Source of the DNA: Polaribacter dokdonensis
Lineage (GTDB): Bacteria > Bacteroidota > Bacteroidia > Flavobacteriales > Flavobacteriaceae
Assembly: GCF_024362345.1 (NCBI RefSeq)
Contig: NZ_CP101505.1
Location: 950,001-1,014,000, forward strand
Direction of reading: 5' to 3'
Length of the DNA stretch: 64,000 nt
Shown here: positions 24,712-34,676 of the stretch, piece by piece
Position numbering within the stretch: the stretch's first letter is position 1
Layout: each line of letters starts with the position of its first letter
The notes under the pieces: generated by a model
What the model was told of the DNA's origin: nothing
What the model saw: the letters and a program-made list of their open reading frames with translations, nothing else
The model's database searches: none
Made by a program: the position numbers and the translations under genes

Positions 24712-25743
24712 CTATTTTTGTTTTTTTACTATTTTATAAATTCTTTTATTTATAATTTCTGATAGATTCCAATTATACAGTTTAGGATCGGTTGTGTTAT
24801 AGAATGTTACAATTACAGCATCAATATCTTTGTAATATTTTGCAAAACTTTGATAACCAGGAACCCAACCAGAATGTTCATATTCATAAATAGAGGAATA
24901 TATTTCTTGCTCACCTTCATTAAATAAAGCCCCATTGTTTAATGCTCTAAGAAAAACACCAACGTCTTCTGCAGATGCGTGCATTCCATAATCGTTTTCT
25001 TTTACATCATAAGGATAGCCAATGTGATAGCCACTCATTACATTATCAATATTTACTTCTTTAAGCGAACTATATGTGTTTGTTAAACCCAATGGGTTTA
25101 AAACTTCTTTTTTTATGAATTGAAAATTGTTAAAACCTAATTCGTTATCCATTATTTTATTAATCAACAAATAATTTGTATTGCAATATTCATAATCTTC
25201 ACCAGGTTCAAAATTTGCAGATTTACCTGTAATTAAAGCAAGATTTTCTTCATAAGTTCTTACTGGATTTTCCCAAAATCTTGGAGTATCTGTAAAATTA
25301 GGAATACCACTTTTATGCTGAATCATTAGTCTTAATGTAATTTTATCTGCATTTTCTATTTGACCTTTAAGTTCTGGTAAGTAGTCTGCTAAAGTTTTAT
25401 CAAGAGAAAGACGACCTTGACTTACTAATTTAGTAACAGCAACTGCATCATACAATTTACTAATACTAGCAATTTTATATAAAGCATCCCTTTTTGCAGG
25501 AATTTTAGATTCTCGATTATGCCAACCTGAAGCAAAACTTTGAGGTTCTTGATCTGCTTTATCAATATAAACAATCATTCCTTCAAAATCATAATTAAGA
25601 GCTTCGTCTAATTGTTCTTGAATTGTATCTGGTAATGGTTTCCCCCAAGCTTTAACTAAAGTCCATGGAACAAAAGTCAATGAAAATAAACTGGCAAGAA
25701 TAAGTAATACTTTAAGCATCTTTTTTGTTTTATTTTGTTTCAT
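24712..25743 (-). CDS. Class C beta-lactamase-like serine hydrolase (first of four)
   Basis: A 343-residue protein with an N-terminal signal anchor (about residues 8-30). The catalytic tetrad S93-I-S-K96 lies in YKIASISKLYDA, the YxN motif is YCNTNYLLINK, and the C-terminal HSGWVPGYQSF takes the place of the KTG triad, as is usual for esterase- or D-aminopeptidase-like members. The family covers beta-lactamases, D,D-peptidases and esterases, and substrate cannot be deduced. It is directly upstream of, and tightly linked to, the CPBP protease gene. Confidence 0.88.
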   Translation of the reverse strand: MKQNKTKKMLKVLLILASLFSLTFVPWTLVKAWGKPLPDTIQEQLDEALNYDFEGMIVYIDKADQEPQSFASGWHNRESKIPAKRDALYKIASISKLYDAVAVTKLVSQGRLSLDKTLADYLPELKGQIENADKITLRLMIQHKSGIPNFTDTPRFWENPVRTYEENLALITGKSANFEPGEDYEYCNTNYLLINKIMDNELGFNNFQFIKKEVLNPLGLTNTYSSLKEVNIDNVMSGYHIGYPYDVKENDYGMHASAEDVGVFLRALNNGALFNEGEQEIYSSIYEYEHSGWVPGYQSFAKYYKDIDAVIVTFYNTTDPKLYNWNLSEIINKRIYKIVKKQK

Positions 25744-25830
25744 AATAGGATTGATTTTTAGATTGTTTTATTTTTTTGTAAAATACAAATCAAAATTTAA
25801 ACAATAAACCAATCTAGAATCAAGCATGTT

Positions 25831-26538
25831 TTAATTTATATTTTGTAATTCAGCAAACGTATTTTTCAGTTTCTTTAATGATTCGATAGCATTGGTATAT
25901 GCCTCTTTATTTTGAGCAATAGTGGTCATTCTGGTTAAAACCATATTTTCGAAATAAATATCTTTTCCATAACTTTCTGAAGTAATACCCATGTTTCTAA
26001 ATTGAACTTTAGGCATTAAAAAGTTCTCATAATAGGCCTCTATTGCTTGTTGTTCTGAAGCTTCGAGTTTTTCTATAGGAATAAAAGTTTCGTAAGTTTC
26101 AGAAATTGTATTCCTTAAATTTAAATCATCAAAAAGTTTTACATCACCAGAAAATTTTAAATTTTCGTAAGTTATTGTTACTGGAAAAAATTTCTTTGAA
26201 ACAATTAGAAAAAAAGATTTTGTTGCTAATTTAGGATTATCATAATCTTTATCTAATAGTAATTTAAATATTGTATTTAAATCTTTTAGCATTTGGTTTG
26301 CCTCATTATTCAGTACACTAAGCTTTTTAAGATTTCGATCTGCCTCATTATTTAATTGATTAATATAAGAATTCCTTAATTCTAATTTCTTTTCATTATT
26401 TGAGTGTTCGTTAATTGCTAAAGCAATAAGAATTCCTACAATAACCAAAATAATTTCTCCAGCTGCATAGGCTACATAAGCTCCAACTTTGTTATTCGTT
26501 AGCATTTTTAGTCTATTTTTTCTAAATAATTTTATCAT
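25831..26538 (-). CDS. DUF6090-family membrane protein
   Basis: A 235-residue protein whose N-terminus carries the family-typical sequence YAAGEIILVIVGILIALAIN (about residues 25-44), a single membrane helix after a short basic stretch. The rest is helical and hydrophilic, predicted to be exposed in the periplasm, with no catalytic motif. DUF6090 is common in marine Flavobacteriaceae and has no known function. It is the last gene of the ankyrin-acyltransferase-DUF6090 operon, 20 bp after the acyltransferase. Confidence 0.82.
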   Translation of the reverse strand: MIKLFRKNRLKMLTNNKVGAYVAYAAGEIILVIVGILIALAINEHSNNEKKLELRNSYINQLNNEADRNLKKLSVLNNEANQMLKDLNTIFKLLLDKDYDNPKLATKSFFLIVSKKFFPVTITYENLKFSGDVKLFDDLNLRNTISETYETFIPIEKLEASEQQAIEAYYENFLMPKVQFRNMGITSESYGKDIYFENMVLTRMTTIAQNKEAYTNAIESLKKLKNTFAELQNIN

Positions 26539-26558
26539 GGTTTAAGAATTAAATTTGA

Positions 26559-27665
26559 TTATAAAGCTTCAGATTTGATATTAGATGTTTTCAACGTTTT
26601 TGATTCCACAGTTTTAAAATTCCATTTCAAACCAAATAAAGGTCTCAAGAATGCAACCCTTTTTAAGATGAATTCATAAATTAAGAAACAAAAAATGAAT
26701 GTGAAGATTGTAATTCCAATAAATTGTAACATAGGATGCAGCTCTATAGGCAAAATTAATAAGGCTCCTACATACAACACAAACATGTGAATGATATACA
26801 CAGGATAAACAGCAGCACTCAAGTAGCTAAGTAATTTACTTGGTTTATTTAGGTAGCAATAACCAAGTCCAAAGACACCTAATATCCAAGAGATTGATTC
26901 TATAGAAGTAAAGTACATATTTGATATTGACTCAAATCCTGTAAAACGAATAACAAAGAGAATCGTTGCCAAACCAATATATAACCATTTCCATTTTGAA
27001 ACTGTTTGCCAAAAGGAAGCTCCACTATAGACAAAGAGGTATCCAAAAAAGAATGCTAGAAATCCTATAAAAAATCCATGCCAGTTTTCTGCATACATTT
27101 CAAATAATTGTGGTTTTACAAAAAACACTTCTAACATAAAAAAAAGCGATATAGAGATTGGCCCCATAGCATAACTCATAACTTGAGAAACTATTTTTTT
27201 AAATTTACCATCGTCGTTTTTCTTTAAATAAAAAAACAGCGGAGACAACAATAATACATAGACAAAAATATTTCCTAAAAACCATAAATGCCCCATATGC
27301 GAAAAATAGCTCAATGACATATTATAATGCTCTTGAAAAATATACATGTGTAATGGTGTAATTGCAAAATAACCGAAAACAAAAGGCAATAGAATTCTTT
27401 TACCTCTTTCTAGTAATAATTGCCTCCAATTTCTTTTTTTCATTGCAAAATATAAACCCATTCCTGATACAAAAAACAATAAAGGAATTCTCCAAACATT
27501 CAACATCGTCATTGGTTTCCACAATCCTTCTAACGCTTCTTCACTTCGAATAAAGCCTATAAACATTGCCCAAGGTTGAAAAATAATGGCTATATGATAA
27601 ATCAATAGCAAACCAATGGCTATTACTCTTAGCCAATCTATATCGTATCTTCTTTCTGTTGTCAT
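26559..27665 (-). CDS. Acyltransferase-3 family membrane protein
   Basis: A 368-residue polytopic membrane protein of the acyltransferase 3/OpgC-like group. The N-terminus has RYDIDWLRVIAIGLLLIYH with the R-D-W-L-R start and a histidine at the end of the first helix, as expected for these enzymes. MGHLWFLGNIFVYVLLL near residue 125 and about ten membrane helices follow. Members transfer acyl groups to extracytoplasmic carbohydrates or lipids; the acceptor here is unknown. It overlaps nothing but is 12 bp from the ankyrin gene upstream, in the same operon. Confidence 0.88.
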   Translation of the reverse strand: MTTERRYDIDWLRVIAIGLLLIYHIAIIFQPWAMFIGFIRSEEALEGLWKPMTMLNVWRIPLLFFVSGMGLYFAMKKRNWRQLLLERGKRILLPFVFGYFAITPLHMYIFQEHYNMSLSYFSHMGHLWFLGNIFVYVLLLSPLFFYLKKNDDGKFKKIVSQVMSYAMGPISISLFFMLEVFFVKPQLFEMYAENWHGFFIGFLAFFFGYLFVYSGASFWQTVSKWKWLYIGLATILFVIRFTGFESISNMYFTSIESISWILGVFGLGYCYLNKPSKLLSYLSAAVYPVYIIHMFVLYVGALLILPIELHPMLQFIGITIFTFIFCFLIYEFILKRVAFLRPLFGLKWNFKTVESKTLKTSNIKSEAL

Positions 27666-27677
27666 TGTATTTTGTTT

Positions 27678-28271
27678 TTATTGTAACATCATAGCAACAA
27701 CAGGTCTTGCTTTTTGCAATTCATCAAAATCTAATGTAAAGCCCATTGGTTGTAATTGTTGAGTTAACATTTCATATATAGGTTTCATTTGAGCGAAGTC
27801 GGATATTACTATTTCCCTAGGTGTAGCTCCAAAATTATTACGAACCGTTTTATCTGCTTTGGCATCAATTAATAATTGTACAATTTCTATTCGACCAAAA
27901 AATGCTGCAGTGTGCAAAGCTGTACCTCCATCATTATTTTTTATAGTTAAATCTGCGTCAGCATTGATCAATGCTTTTGCGATTTCGGTTTTATTAAATG
28001 TGGCTGCAGACATTAATGGTGTAGAACCAGACATTGCCTCTTTTTGATTGATATCAGTTCCGGCTTCAATATGTTGCTTCACTACTTCCAAATTTCCAGT
28101 AAGTACTGCAGCATGGATATCCATACTTGGCTTGGTTACACTTTTTGTTGTTTTTGCAGTTGTATCTGAGTTTGTTTTTTTATCAGATTGTGCACAAGAA
28201 CTTGTTAATAAAAGTGTAAGTAATAATACCTGTACTGTCTTTCTAATTGAGATGATTTTAAGTGTTTTCAT
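27678..28271 (-). CDS. Ankyrin-repeat lipoprotein
   Basis: A 197-residue protein with a lipoprotein signal: the lipobox LTSSC places the acylated cysteine at C26, and a Thr/Ser/Lys-rich spacer follows. Three to four ankyrin repeats occupy about residues 50-155, with the consensus cores GSTPLMSAATFNKTEIAKAL and GGTALHTAAFFGRIEIVQLL. It is probably a periplasmic or outer-membrane-anchored interaction protein. It leads a three-gene minus-strand operon and is divergent from the HTH/TPR regulator gene. Confidence 0.88.
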   Translation of the reverse strand: MKTLKIISIRKTVQVLLLTLLLTSSCAQSDKKTNSDTTAKTTKSVTKPSMDIHAAVLTGNLEVVKQHIEAGTDINQKEAMSGSTPLMSAATFNKTEIAKALINADADLTIKNNDGGTALHTAAFFGRIEIVQLLIDAKADKTVRNNFGATPREIVISDFAQMKPIYEMLTQQLQPMGFTLDFDELQKARPVVAMMLQ

Positions 28272-28387
28272 AATTTAAATTTGTAATGATTAATAACTTT
28301 ATTTTTGTTGATACAAAGATGCAACAAGAACTAAGTTTGCTTACAACCCTTATGTAGCCTTATATATAAAGTTTGATGACAGATTGA

Positions 28388-28420
28388 AAATTATGAAGCA
28401 GCGATATAAATTATGACGCA
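28388..28420 (+). promoter_or_regulatory. Paired direct repeats, 20 bp apart, in the ankyrin/regulator divergent region
   Basis: AAATTATGAAGCA starts at 28388 and AAATTATGACGCA at 28408. Two 13-bp near-identical repeats on the same helix face fit a dimeric AraC-type binding site. They lie about 80-110 bp upstream of the predicted start of the HTH/TPR regulator, and also upstream of the divergent ankyrin operon. Confidence 0.65.
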
Positions 28421-28484
28421 AACAACTATTTTACTTCAAAAAACTTTGATGTTTAAATCCGTTTTATTTTAAAATAAAAATTGA

Positions 28485-28492
28485 TACTTTTG
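28485..28492 (+). promoter_or_regulatory. Predicted -7 box of the HTH/TPR regulator gene
   Basis: TACTTTTG matches TAnnTTTG exactly and lies 18 bp upstream of the start codon, implying a leader of about 10 nucleotides. Confidence 0.55.
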
Positions 28493-28509
28493 GGGTAATC
28501 TAAAACAAC

Positions 28510-30621
28510 ATGTCTACGATCTCATCCAAAGGAAAATTTATTAAAGAAGCTGAAGCGCTTATTTTAGAGAACCTATCTGATGAACAATTTGGGGTTTCTG
28601 AGTTAGCTGACGAGATGCATATGAGTCGTTCCAACTTGCTTAGAAAAATAAAAAAGCAAACCGAACTCAGTGCAAGTCAATTTATACGTCAAGTTCGTCT
28701 CCAAAAAGGAATGGAATTGCTAAAAGAAACAGAACTTACTGTTTCAGAAATTTCCTATAAAGTTGGGTTTAGTAACAATTCTTATTTTATAAAATGCTTT
28801 AGAGAGCATTATGGGTTTTCTCCTGGAGAATCTAGAAAAGAAGTTATTGAAGACCCAGAAATTGAATCACAAATTGAACCAGAGCATATTAAAACTGAAG
28901 TTTTTGTTGAAGAAGATAAAACAAGCTTTTTAAAAAAATATAGTTTACAAGTTGTTTTGGCTACTTTTTTAATCATTGCTGTTGTTTCCTACCTGTTTAT
29001 TCAGAATAGTAGTAGCAACTCAGAAGTTAGTTCTAACAATCTTAAAAAGTCTATAGCTATTTTGCCTTTTAAAAATATGAGTAGTGATTCTACAAACTTG
29101 TATTTTGTAAATGGCCTAATGGAATCTACGCTTAACAACTTACAAAAAATAGAAGATTTAAGAGTTATTAGTAGAACTTCAGTAGAAAAGTATAGAAATA
29201 CAGACAAAACTGTATTAGAAATTGCTGAAGAATTAAATGTTGCCTATTTATTAGAAGGAAGTGGACAACGTATTGGAAATCAAGTTTTACTCAACATTCA
29301 GTTAATTGATGCTTCTAATGATATGCCAATTTGGGCACAACAATATAACAATAAAGTTGTAGATGTATTTTCATTGCAAAATACGGTTGCAAAAAAAATT
29401 GCTGAAGCCATAAAAGCAAAAGTTACGCCAGCAGAGTTGCAACAGATAAATAAAAAACCAACAGAAAACATATTGGCTTATGATTATTATTTAAAAGGAT
29501 TAGAAAATCAAAATGAGCAAAGTGAAGCAGGATTAAATAAGGCCATACTGAATTTTGAAAAAGCTATAGAAGAAGATTCAAAATACGCTAATGCACATGC
29601 TCAAATTGCAATTTGCTACTATTACTTAGATGTTAATAAAATTGAAAAGAAGTATTTAGACAAATTAAATGAATATGCAGACAATTCCTTGTTGTATGAC
29701 TCTACTTCTGAATTGTCTCTGATTGCAAAAGCGCTATATTATATTAACGCAAACGAATTTAGGTTAGCAATACCTTACCTTGAAAAAGCACTAGATTACA
29801 ACCCAAATGCTTCTTCTGTGGTACTAATTTTATCTGATTTATATGCTAGAGTTGTTCCAGATACAAATAAGTATCTTACGTATGCATTAAAAGGAATAAA
29901 ATTGAATGTAGAAGCTAACGATAGCATATCTAAAAGCTTTATCTACCTTAACTTGAGTAATGCATTAGTGCAAAATGGGTTTGCTAAAGAAGCTTCAAAA
30001 TACATTGAAGAATCTTTAAATTATAATCCTGAAAATCAATATTCTACTTACTTAATAAATTTTATAGATTATGCTAATGATAAAGATTTAAATTCCTTAA
30101 GAGAAAAAATGTTTATTGAGTGGCGAAAAGATACAACTCGCGCTGATATAACTCAAGAATTAGCCAAAACGTATTATTTTCAGGAGGATTATGAAAATGC
30201 ATTGGTTTATTACGAGAAATATATTAACATACTTTCTACTAATAAAATAGACCTGTATCCTGCAGAGAACATAAAAATTGCCTACACCTATAAAAAATTA
30301 GGATTTTCTGATAAAGCTGAAAAATACTTTAATAAATATAAAGACTACTTAGAAAAAGATGAGTCAATTTACAGAGAGGCAAGTTTAGCTATGCTTTATC
30401 TTTATGAAAGTAAACCTGATAAAGCAATAGATGCTTACAATAAATTTAGTTTACAAGATGGTTTCCAATATTGGATTTTATTGTTTCTTGAAGAAGATCC
30501 ATTAGTTAAATCTCTTTCTACTCACCCTAAATATGATGAAGTTTTTCAAAAGATAAAAGATAGATTTTGGGAAAATCATAACCGTTTAAAAAAATCTTTA
30601 AAAGAACAAGAACTCATATAA
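28510..30621 (+). CDS. Membrane-spanning AraC-type regulator with TolB-N-like and TPR domains
   Basis: A 703-residue protein with an unusual order. A cytosolic AraC HTH domain occupies about residues 10-120 (FGVSELADEMHMSRSNLLRK and LTVSEISYKVGFSNNSYFIK). A linker and one membrane helix (about 146-166) follow, then an extracytoplasmic TolB-N/FlgO-like domain about 180-310 (SIAILPFKNMSSDSTNLYF, LLEGSGQRIGNQVLLNIQLI). A long TPR array reaches the C-terminus. It probably couples binding of a partner or ligand outside the membrane to DNA binding inside. The divergent ankyrin-acyltransferase-DUF6090 operon, with paired repeats between, is the likely target. Confidence 0.9.
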   Translation: MSTISSKGKFIKEAEALILENLSDEQFGVSELADEMHMSRSNLLRKIKKQTELSASQFIRQVRLQKGMELLKETELTVSEISYKVGFSNNSYFIKCFREHYGFSPGESRKEVIEDPEIESQIEPEHIKTEVFVEEDKTSFLKKYSLQVVLATFLIIAVVSYLFIQNSSSNSEVSSNNLKKSIAILPFKNMSSDSTNLYFVNGLMESTLNNLQKIEDLRVISRTSVEKYRNTDKTVLEIAEELNVAYLLEGSGQRIGNQVLLNIQLIDASNDMPIWAQQYNNKVVDVFSLQNTVAKKIAEAIKAKVTPAELQQINKKPTENILAYDYYLKGLENQNEQSEAGLNKAILNFEKAIEEDSKYANAHAQIAICYYYLDVNKIEKKYLDKLNEYADNSLLYDSTSELSLIAKALYYINANEFRLAIPYLEKALDYNPNASSVVLILSDLYARVVPDTNKYLTYALKGIKLNVEANDSISKSFIYLNLSNALVQNGFAKEASKYIEESLNYNPENQYSTYLINFIDYANDKDLNSLREKMFIEWRKDTTRADITQELAKTYYFQEDYENALVYYEKYINILSTNKIDLYPAENIKIAYTYKKLGFSDKAEKYFNKYKDYLEKDESIYREASLAMLYLYESKPDKAIDAYNKFSLQDGFQYWILLFLEEDPLVKSLSTHPKYDEVFQKIKDRFWENHNRLKKSLKEQELI

Positions 30622-30636
30622 CTTATATGATTCAAA

Positions 30637-31299
30637 TTATAGGTTACTATAATATATTAAAACAAGTAAGGTTCCATAAAACAAACTTAAGTTTAAAACT
30701 ACAAAAAGAAAACGCTTTAAGCTACTCAAATCAAAGACTTTAGAATTCCAGATTAAAATCAATAAATGAAATGGAATAAAGAAAAATCTTGCCATATCAG
30801 TATTCTCAAATACTAAACTCAAAACAATTGAAATGGGAACAAATAGAATTGTCCATAAACTTACATTGTAAATATTTAAAATTAAATGCTCAAAAATATT
30901 TTTCTTGAACTTTATGTAAACTAAAGCACTAAAAAGTGTTAGCAATACAATATTCAAAGCTAAAATAGCAAGATGTGAAGAAATATTAACTGTTAATGAC
31001 AGCCCCAAAAAATTATTAAAAAAAAAGTAATTTATTAATAGCGATAAAGAGGCTATTGTAAAGAATTGAAAAGGTGTAAAATAATATTTTCTAAATCCGT
31101 TCCAATAATTTGAAACTATTGTTCTTGGCGCAAAAAGTGCAATTTTTAAATTCATAAAAATAGACTTTTCTAATGAAAAAAAACTTTCAAATAAACCCCA
31201 TAAAATTGTAATACTTGTAACTCTACTATTTTTAAAGTATTGACCACAATTTGAGCAATATTTTTCTCTTATTTCATTAGTGCAGACTGAGCATTTCAT
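30637..31299 (-). CDS. DUF3667-family zinc-ribbon membrane protein
   Basis: A 220-residue protein. The N-terminal zinc ribbon is CSVC...CSNCG, with C3, C6, C15 and C18. The conserved segment FFSLEKSIFMNLKIALFAPR and the YYFTPFQFFTIA block precede four or five membrane helices. DUF3667 proteins are common in Bacteroidota, often beside transporters, and their function is unknown. It lies 79 bp downstream of the ABC permease/M1 gene, beyond a strong hairpin, so it may have its own promoter. Confidence 0.82.
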   Translation of the reverse strand: MKCSVCTNEIREKYCSNCGQYFKNSRVTSITILWGLFESFFSLEKSIFMNLKIALFAPRTIVSNYWNGFRKYYFTPFQFFTIASLSLLINYFFFNNFLGLSLTVNISSHLAILALNIVLLTLFSALVYIKFKKNIFEHLILNIYNVSLWTILFVPISIVLSLVFENTDMARFFFIPFHLLILIWNSKVFDLSSLKRFLFVVLNLSLFYGTLLVLIYYSNL

Positions 31300-31329
31300 A
31301 TTGAATTGTTTTTAATTTTGAATGAAATT

Positions 31330-31363
31330 ATTGAGGTTATTCTGTTTTTGGAATAACCTCAAT
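31330..31363 (-). terminator. Terminator-like hairpin after the ABC permease/M1 gene
   Basis: ATTGAGGTTATTC and GAATAACCTCAAT form a perfect 13-bp stem around TGTTTTTG. It begins 15 bp beyond the permease stop on the minus strand. The following T-rich tract is weak. Confidence 0.75.
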
Positions 31364-31377
31364 AGTAGAAATGGTTT

Positions 31378-34300
31378 TTACAAATTCAGCTCTACAGGTG
31401 TAACTTTTTCAAATAAATCAGTAACTATATGCTGCTGAGAAACTGGTGTAACCTCTCTGAAGTACCCAAGTAAGTCTTGAGTTGTTGCATATCGATCAGT
31501 CTGCATTTTTAGTTTTCCATTTGTTGTATTCCAATCTTCTAGAAAGCGTTTAAGTGCTTTATTGACATTCTTTTCTCCTATCGCTTTTTGAAATTCATAC
31601 ATATTGATTGCTCCTTTTGCATAATAGACATAATCTTGATTTTCTACTAGAGCAAGAGATGGTTCTTCTTTACTTTCTTTTTGTATACCTTCTTTATATT
31701 TATCCATTTGAAGCGTTAAAAACTGTTGCACTTTTTCTTCAGAATACTGTTGCTTTAAAACCATTATAGCTGCATATTGAGATAAAGTTTCTAATACCAT
31801 CAATTGTCCTTGCACATTCGCAGCTTCTACTTGCATTGCAAACCATTGGTGTGCTACTTCATGCGCAGTCACATAAAAAGCCATATCAAGATCTTTTTCG
31901 TCATCTATATCTAACACAAATCCAATAGATTCCGAAAAAGGAATCGTTCCAGGAAAAGATTGTGCAAATGTTGCATAACGTGGAAACTCCATAATACGCA
32001 GTTGTTGGTATTGATACCGACTGAAGTTGTTACTATAATAATCTAAGGATGCTTTCATAGACCTCATCATTCTATCGATGTTATACTTATGTCCTTTTTG
32101 ATAATAAATTTCAAGGTCAACAGGCTCAGTAATCCCCTTATTGTTTGTCATCCATTTGTCTTTTTTAATTTCATAATCTGCAGAAACTATGGCGTAAAAA
32201 TTAATAATTGGTGTAGTTGTTTTATAATGAAAATAATTACGATTATTATCTGTCCATTTTCTCAATAAATCTCCAGGAACCAAGGCTGTTTGATCTTTGG
32301 ATGTACCAATAATCATTTCAAAATGAATCCCATCAGAATCACCACCAGATCTCGCATTCACTAATTCTTTAGGGTCATCTATGTTCGCTTTTCTAGATCT
32401 CTTTGATAAATTATGCTCTCTTCGTTCATCTTCATCTTGAAGTTCATATTTTTTATTGTAACCCAATGTTGGAAACTGTTCGTTATTGAAAAATGTACCA
32501 TTGTAAACAATATTGCTATTAGAATTTCCTTGCTCAAAACCTTTGGTTGTAAAACTTTGCTTAAAATACATTTTTACAGAATCACCAGGTTGTAAAGCGT
32601 TCTTCAGGTTGAAAATTGAATAATCAAACTTTTTGTATTGATTATTGGTTGTAAAACCACCTTCAAAAGAGATGCTGTCTATCGTAACATTTTCTTCCAA
32701 AAGTTTTTGAATATGTATGGATTTTATTTTTTCAATCGATGTGTTTTTTAACATATAATATCCTTCTACTGTGTAATCTCGTTTGGATGGATACAGCTCT
32801 AGTTGTAAGTTTACGTCAACTATTTTTGGTTGCGCTATATATTCAAATTGTTTCAATTCTTTTTCATACGCTACTCTGAATTCAGTAGCTTCAGAATTGC
32901 TCCAATATTCATTTAAAATATTTGTATTGTAAAATATAAACCCTCCAATAATAATAAAAGCAAAAAGTATAATGTCTGTAAATTTTATAAGAGGTTTGCT
33001 AAACTTATACTTAGCAATTTTTATTCGTTTTAATAAATTTGTTTCATTTCCTCTAACAGAAATTAAAGACCCTATTATTAACAATAGAATTCCGAAAAGA
33101 AACCAATACAATTTGATGATTAAATAGGGTTGTAAAAAATGCCCATAACCATTCATATCTGAATAAGCGCCTAAGGAACTTCCTCCAAAAAAGTGTAAAT
33201 CATGATCAAACCCTAATACAGCAATAGCTACATTGACAATACTAAATATAATCACCAAAATGATACCTACAAACTTATTATTTACTAAAGATTGAATAAA
33301 AAATGCTAAGCAAGTAAAAATGGATAATAAGGGTAAAATTTCTAAAAAGAATCCATTAAAATAGACTTGGAATTCATAGTTATAATAACCACTTAGCGTT
33401 TGGAATACTATCCCTGAACAAATTAAAGCAACAATTAATACTACATAAATTAAGTTTAATCCAATAAATTTTCCAGCTAACCTTACAAAACTTGACATGG
33501 GTGTAGCATCATAAATTAAATTCAACTTTGCGACTCTTTCTTTCCATACCAATTCTCCTGAATAAAATACAAGGATAATGATGAAGAAAAAATAAGACGT
33601 TTCTTGAAGTTCCTCCACTATAAAATAGGTTGCAGGATAGCTATCAACACCATATACAGTTCCAAGATTTACAGAATTGACTAAAATGATAATCATTCCG
33701 CAAATAACAATTCCCCAAAATGATGGTTGCTTACAAATACTAATAAAGTAAAACCACGAAAACTCTTTTAATTGAGCCCATTTAGATTGCAAACCATATT
33801 GTTTTTTAGCTTTAGGGATTTCTATATCACTATTTACACTGGCACTAATAGTTATTAATTTTTGAACTTGTTTTCTCCTTGATTTCTTTTCTTTAACCAG
33901 ATTAAAATTGAACTTTTTATACCCATAGATTAATGCGAATATTCCTAAAACAACCCAAAATAATTTATTAAATAACATTGCACCAATAAAAGGAAGTTCT
34001 TGAGTGCTCTTTTCTAAAACCGACCAAGATTTTGTAATATAGCTTGTTGTTGTTAATGAAAATGGATCAAAAATAGCTTGCCAGAAATCATTGGTAATTG
34101 CTTTGGTTAACAAAAACACCACAAACAAAATAACACCCTGAGTATATACAACTATTAAATTTCTAGTTAAAGCTCCAGTTACAAAAAACAATGCTGCTCC
34201 AAAAAATAACGTTGGTAACGTTACCATTAGAAAGGTCTTTATATAAACAAATGCATTAAAAGCCAATTGCTCATCTGGACTAATCCAGGGCATAAATTCA

Positions 34301-34674
34301 CCCAACATCATACCCAGTATAATTCCTGTAAATACAAACAGTAAAACAGTAAATGCACCTAAAAACCTACCTAGTAAATAATCTCTTTTTTTGATAGGTG
34401 TAGAAAATAATAATGATTCTATCTCGTACTCAAAATCTCGCAACACAGATACACCCATAATCATCGAGGCCAAAATCATACATAAATTAGTTATAGCTCC
34501 CATAGTTTTCGCTATTATTAGGGGTGAATTCCTTTTCATTAGCCCCATTTCTGAACCTTGAAAAACAAAATCTACACCAATAATTGAAAACAGAAATATA
34601 AATAAGAAGAACACGTAAGTGTCTGGTCGTTTAATTCGATATTGTATTTCGAACTTGAAAATTTCATACCACAT
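31378..34674 (-). CDS. ABC-2 permease fused to an M1-family metallopeptidase
   Basis: A 1098-residue fusion. The N-terminal part has two ABC-2 permease-like blocks, each of about six membrane helices (about residues 20-250 and 310-540), a further membrane helix near 570, and then an extracytoplasmic region of about 500 residues. The latter is an M1 aminopeptidase fold with the zinc motif HEVAHQW at about residue 937, and the third zinc ligand glutamate about 18 residues later in LMVLETLSQYAAI. The upstream gene 2 bp away encodes its ATPase. The architecture suggests export coupled to peptide trimming, or peptide-driven signalling. It is adjacent to a LytS/LytTR pair, as ABC systems for antimicrobial peptides often are. 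Confidence 0.9.
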   Translation of the reverse strand: MWYEIFKFEIQYRIKRPDTYVFFLFIFLFSIIGVDFVFQGSEMGLMKRNSPLIIAKTMGAITNLCMILASMIMGVSVLRDFEYEIESLLFSTPIKKRDYLLGRFLGAFTVLLFVFTGIILGMMLGEFMPWISPDEQLAFNAFVYIKTFLMVTLPTLFFGAALFFVTGALTRNLIVVYTQGVILFVVFLLTKAITNDFWQAIFDPFSLTTTSYITKSWSVLEKSTQELPFIGAMLFNKLFWVVLGIFALIYGYKKFNFNLVKEKKSRRKQVQKLITISASVNSDIEIPKAKKQYGLQSKWAQLKEFSWFYFISICKQPSFWGIVICGMIIILVNSVNLGTVYGVDSYPATYFIVEELQETSYFFFIIILVFYSGELVWKERVAKLNLIYDATPMSSFVRLAGKFIGLNLIYVVLIVALICSGIVFQTLSGYYNYEFQVYFNGFFLEILPLLSIFTCLAFFIQSLVNNKFVGIILVIIFSIVNVAIAVLGFDHDLHFFGGSSLGAYSDMNGYGHFLQPYLIIKLYWFLFGILLLIIGSLISVRGNETNLLKRIKIAKYKFSKPLIKFTDIILFAFIIIGGFIFYNTNILNEYWSNSEATEFRVAYEKELKQFEYIAQPKIVDVNLQLELYPSKRDYTVEGYYMLKNTSIEKIKSIHIQKLLEENVTIDSISFEGGFTTNNQYKKFDYSIFNLKNALQPGDSVKMYFKQSFTTKGFEQGNSNSNIVYNGTFFNNEQFPTLGYNKKYELQDEDERREHNLSKRSRKANIDDPKELVNARSGGDSDGIHFEMIIGTSKDQTALVPGDLLRKWTDNNRNYFHYKTTTPIINFYAIVSADYEIKKDKWMTNNKGITEPVDLEIYYQKGHKYNIDRMMRSMKASLDYYSNNFSRYQYQQLRIMEFPRYATFAQSFPGTIPFSESIGFVLDIDDEKDLDMAFYVTAHEVAHQWFAMQVEAANVQGQLMVLETLSQYAAIMVLKQQYSEEKVQQFLTLQMDKYKEGIQKESKEEPSLALVENQDYVYYAKGAINMYEFQKAIGEKNVNKALKRFLEDWNTTNGKLKMQTDRYATTQDLLGYFREVTPVSQQHIVTDLFEKVTPVELNL

Positions 34675-34676
34675 AA

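Noticed and set aside
29001-29207. Minus-strand frame inside the HTH/TPR regulator gene
   Set aside because: It is a shadow of the regulator's coding frame without motifs or any gene-start signal.
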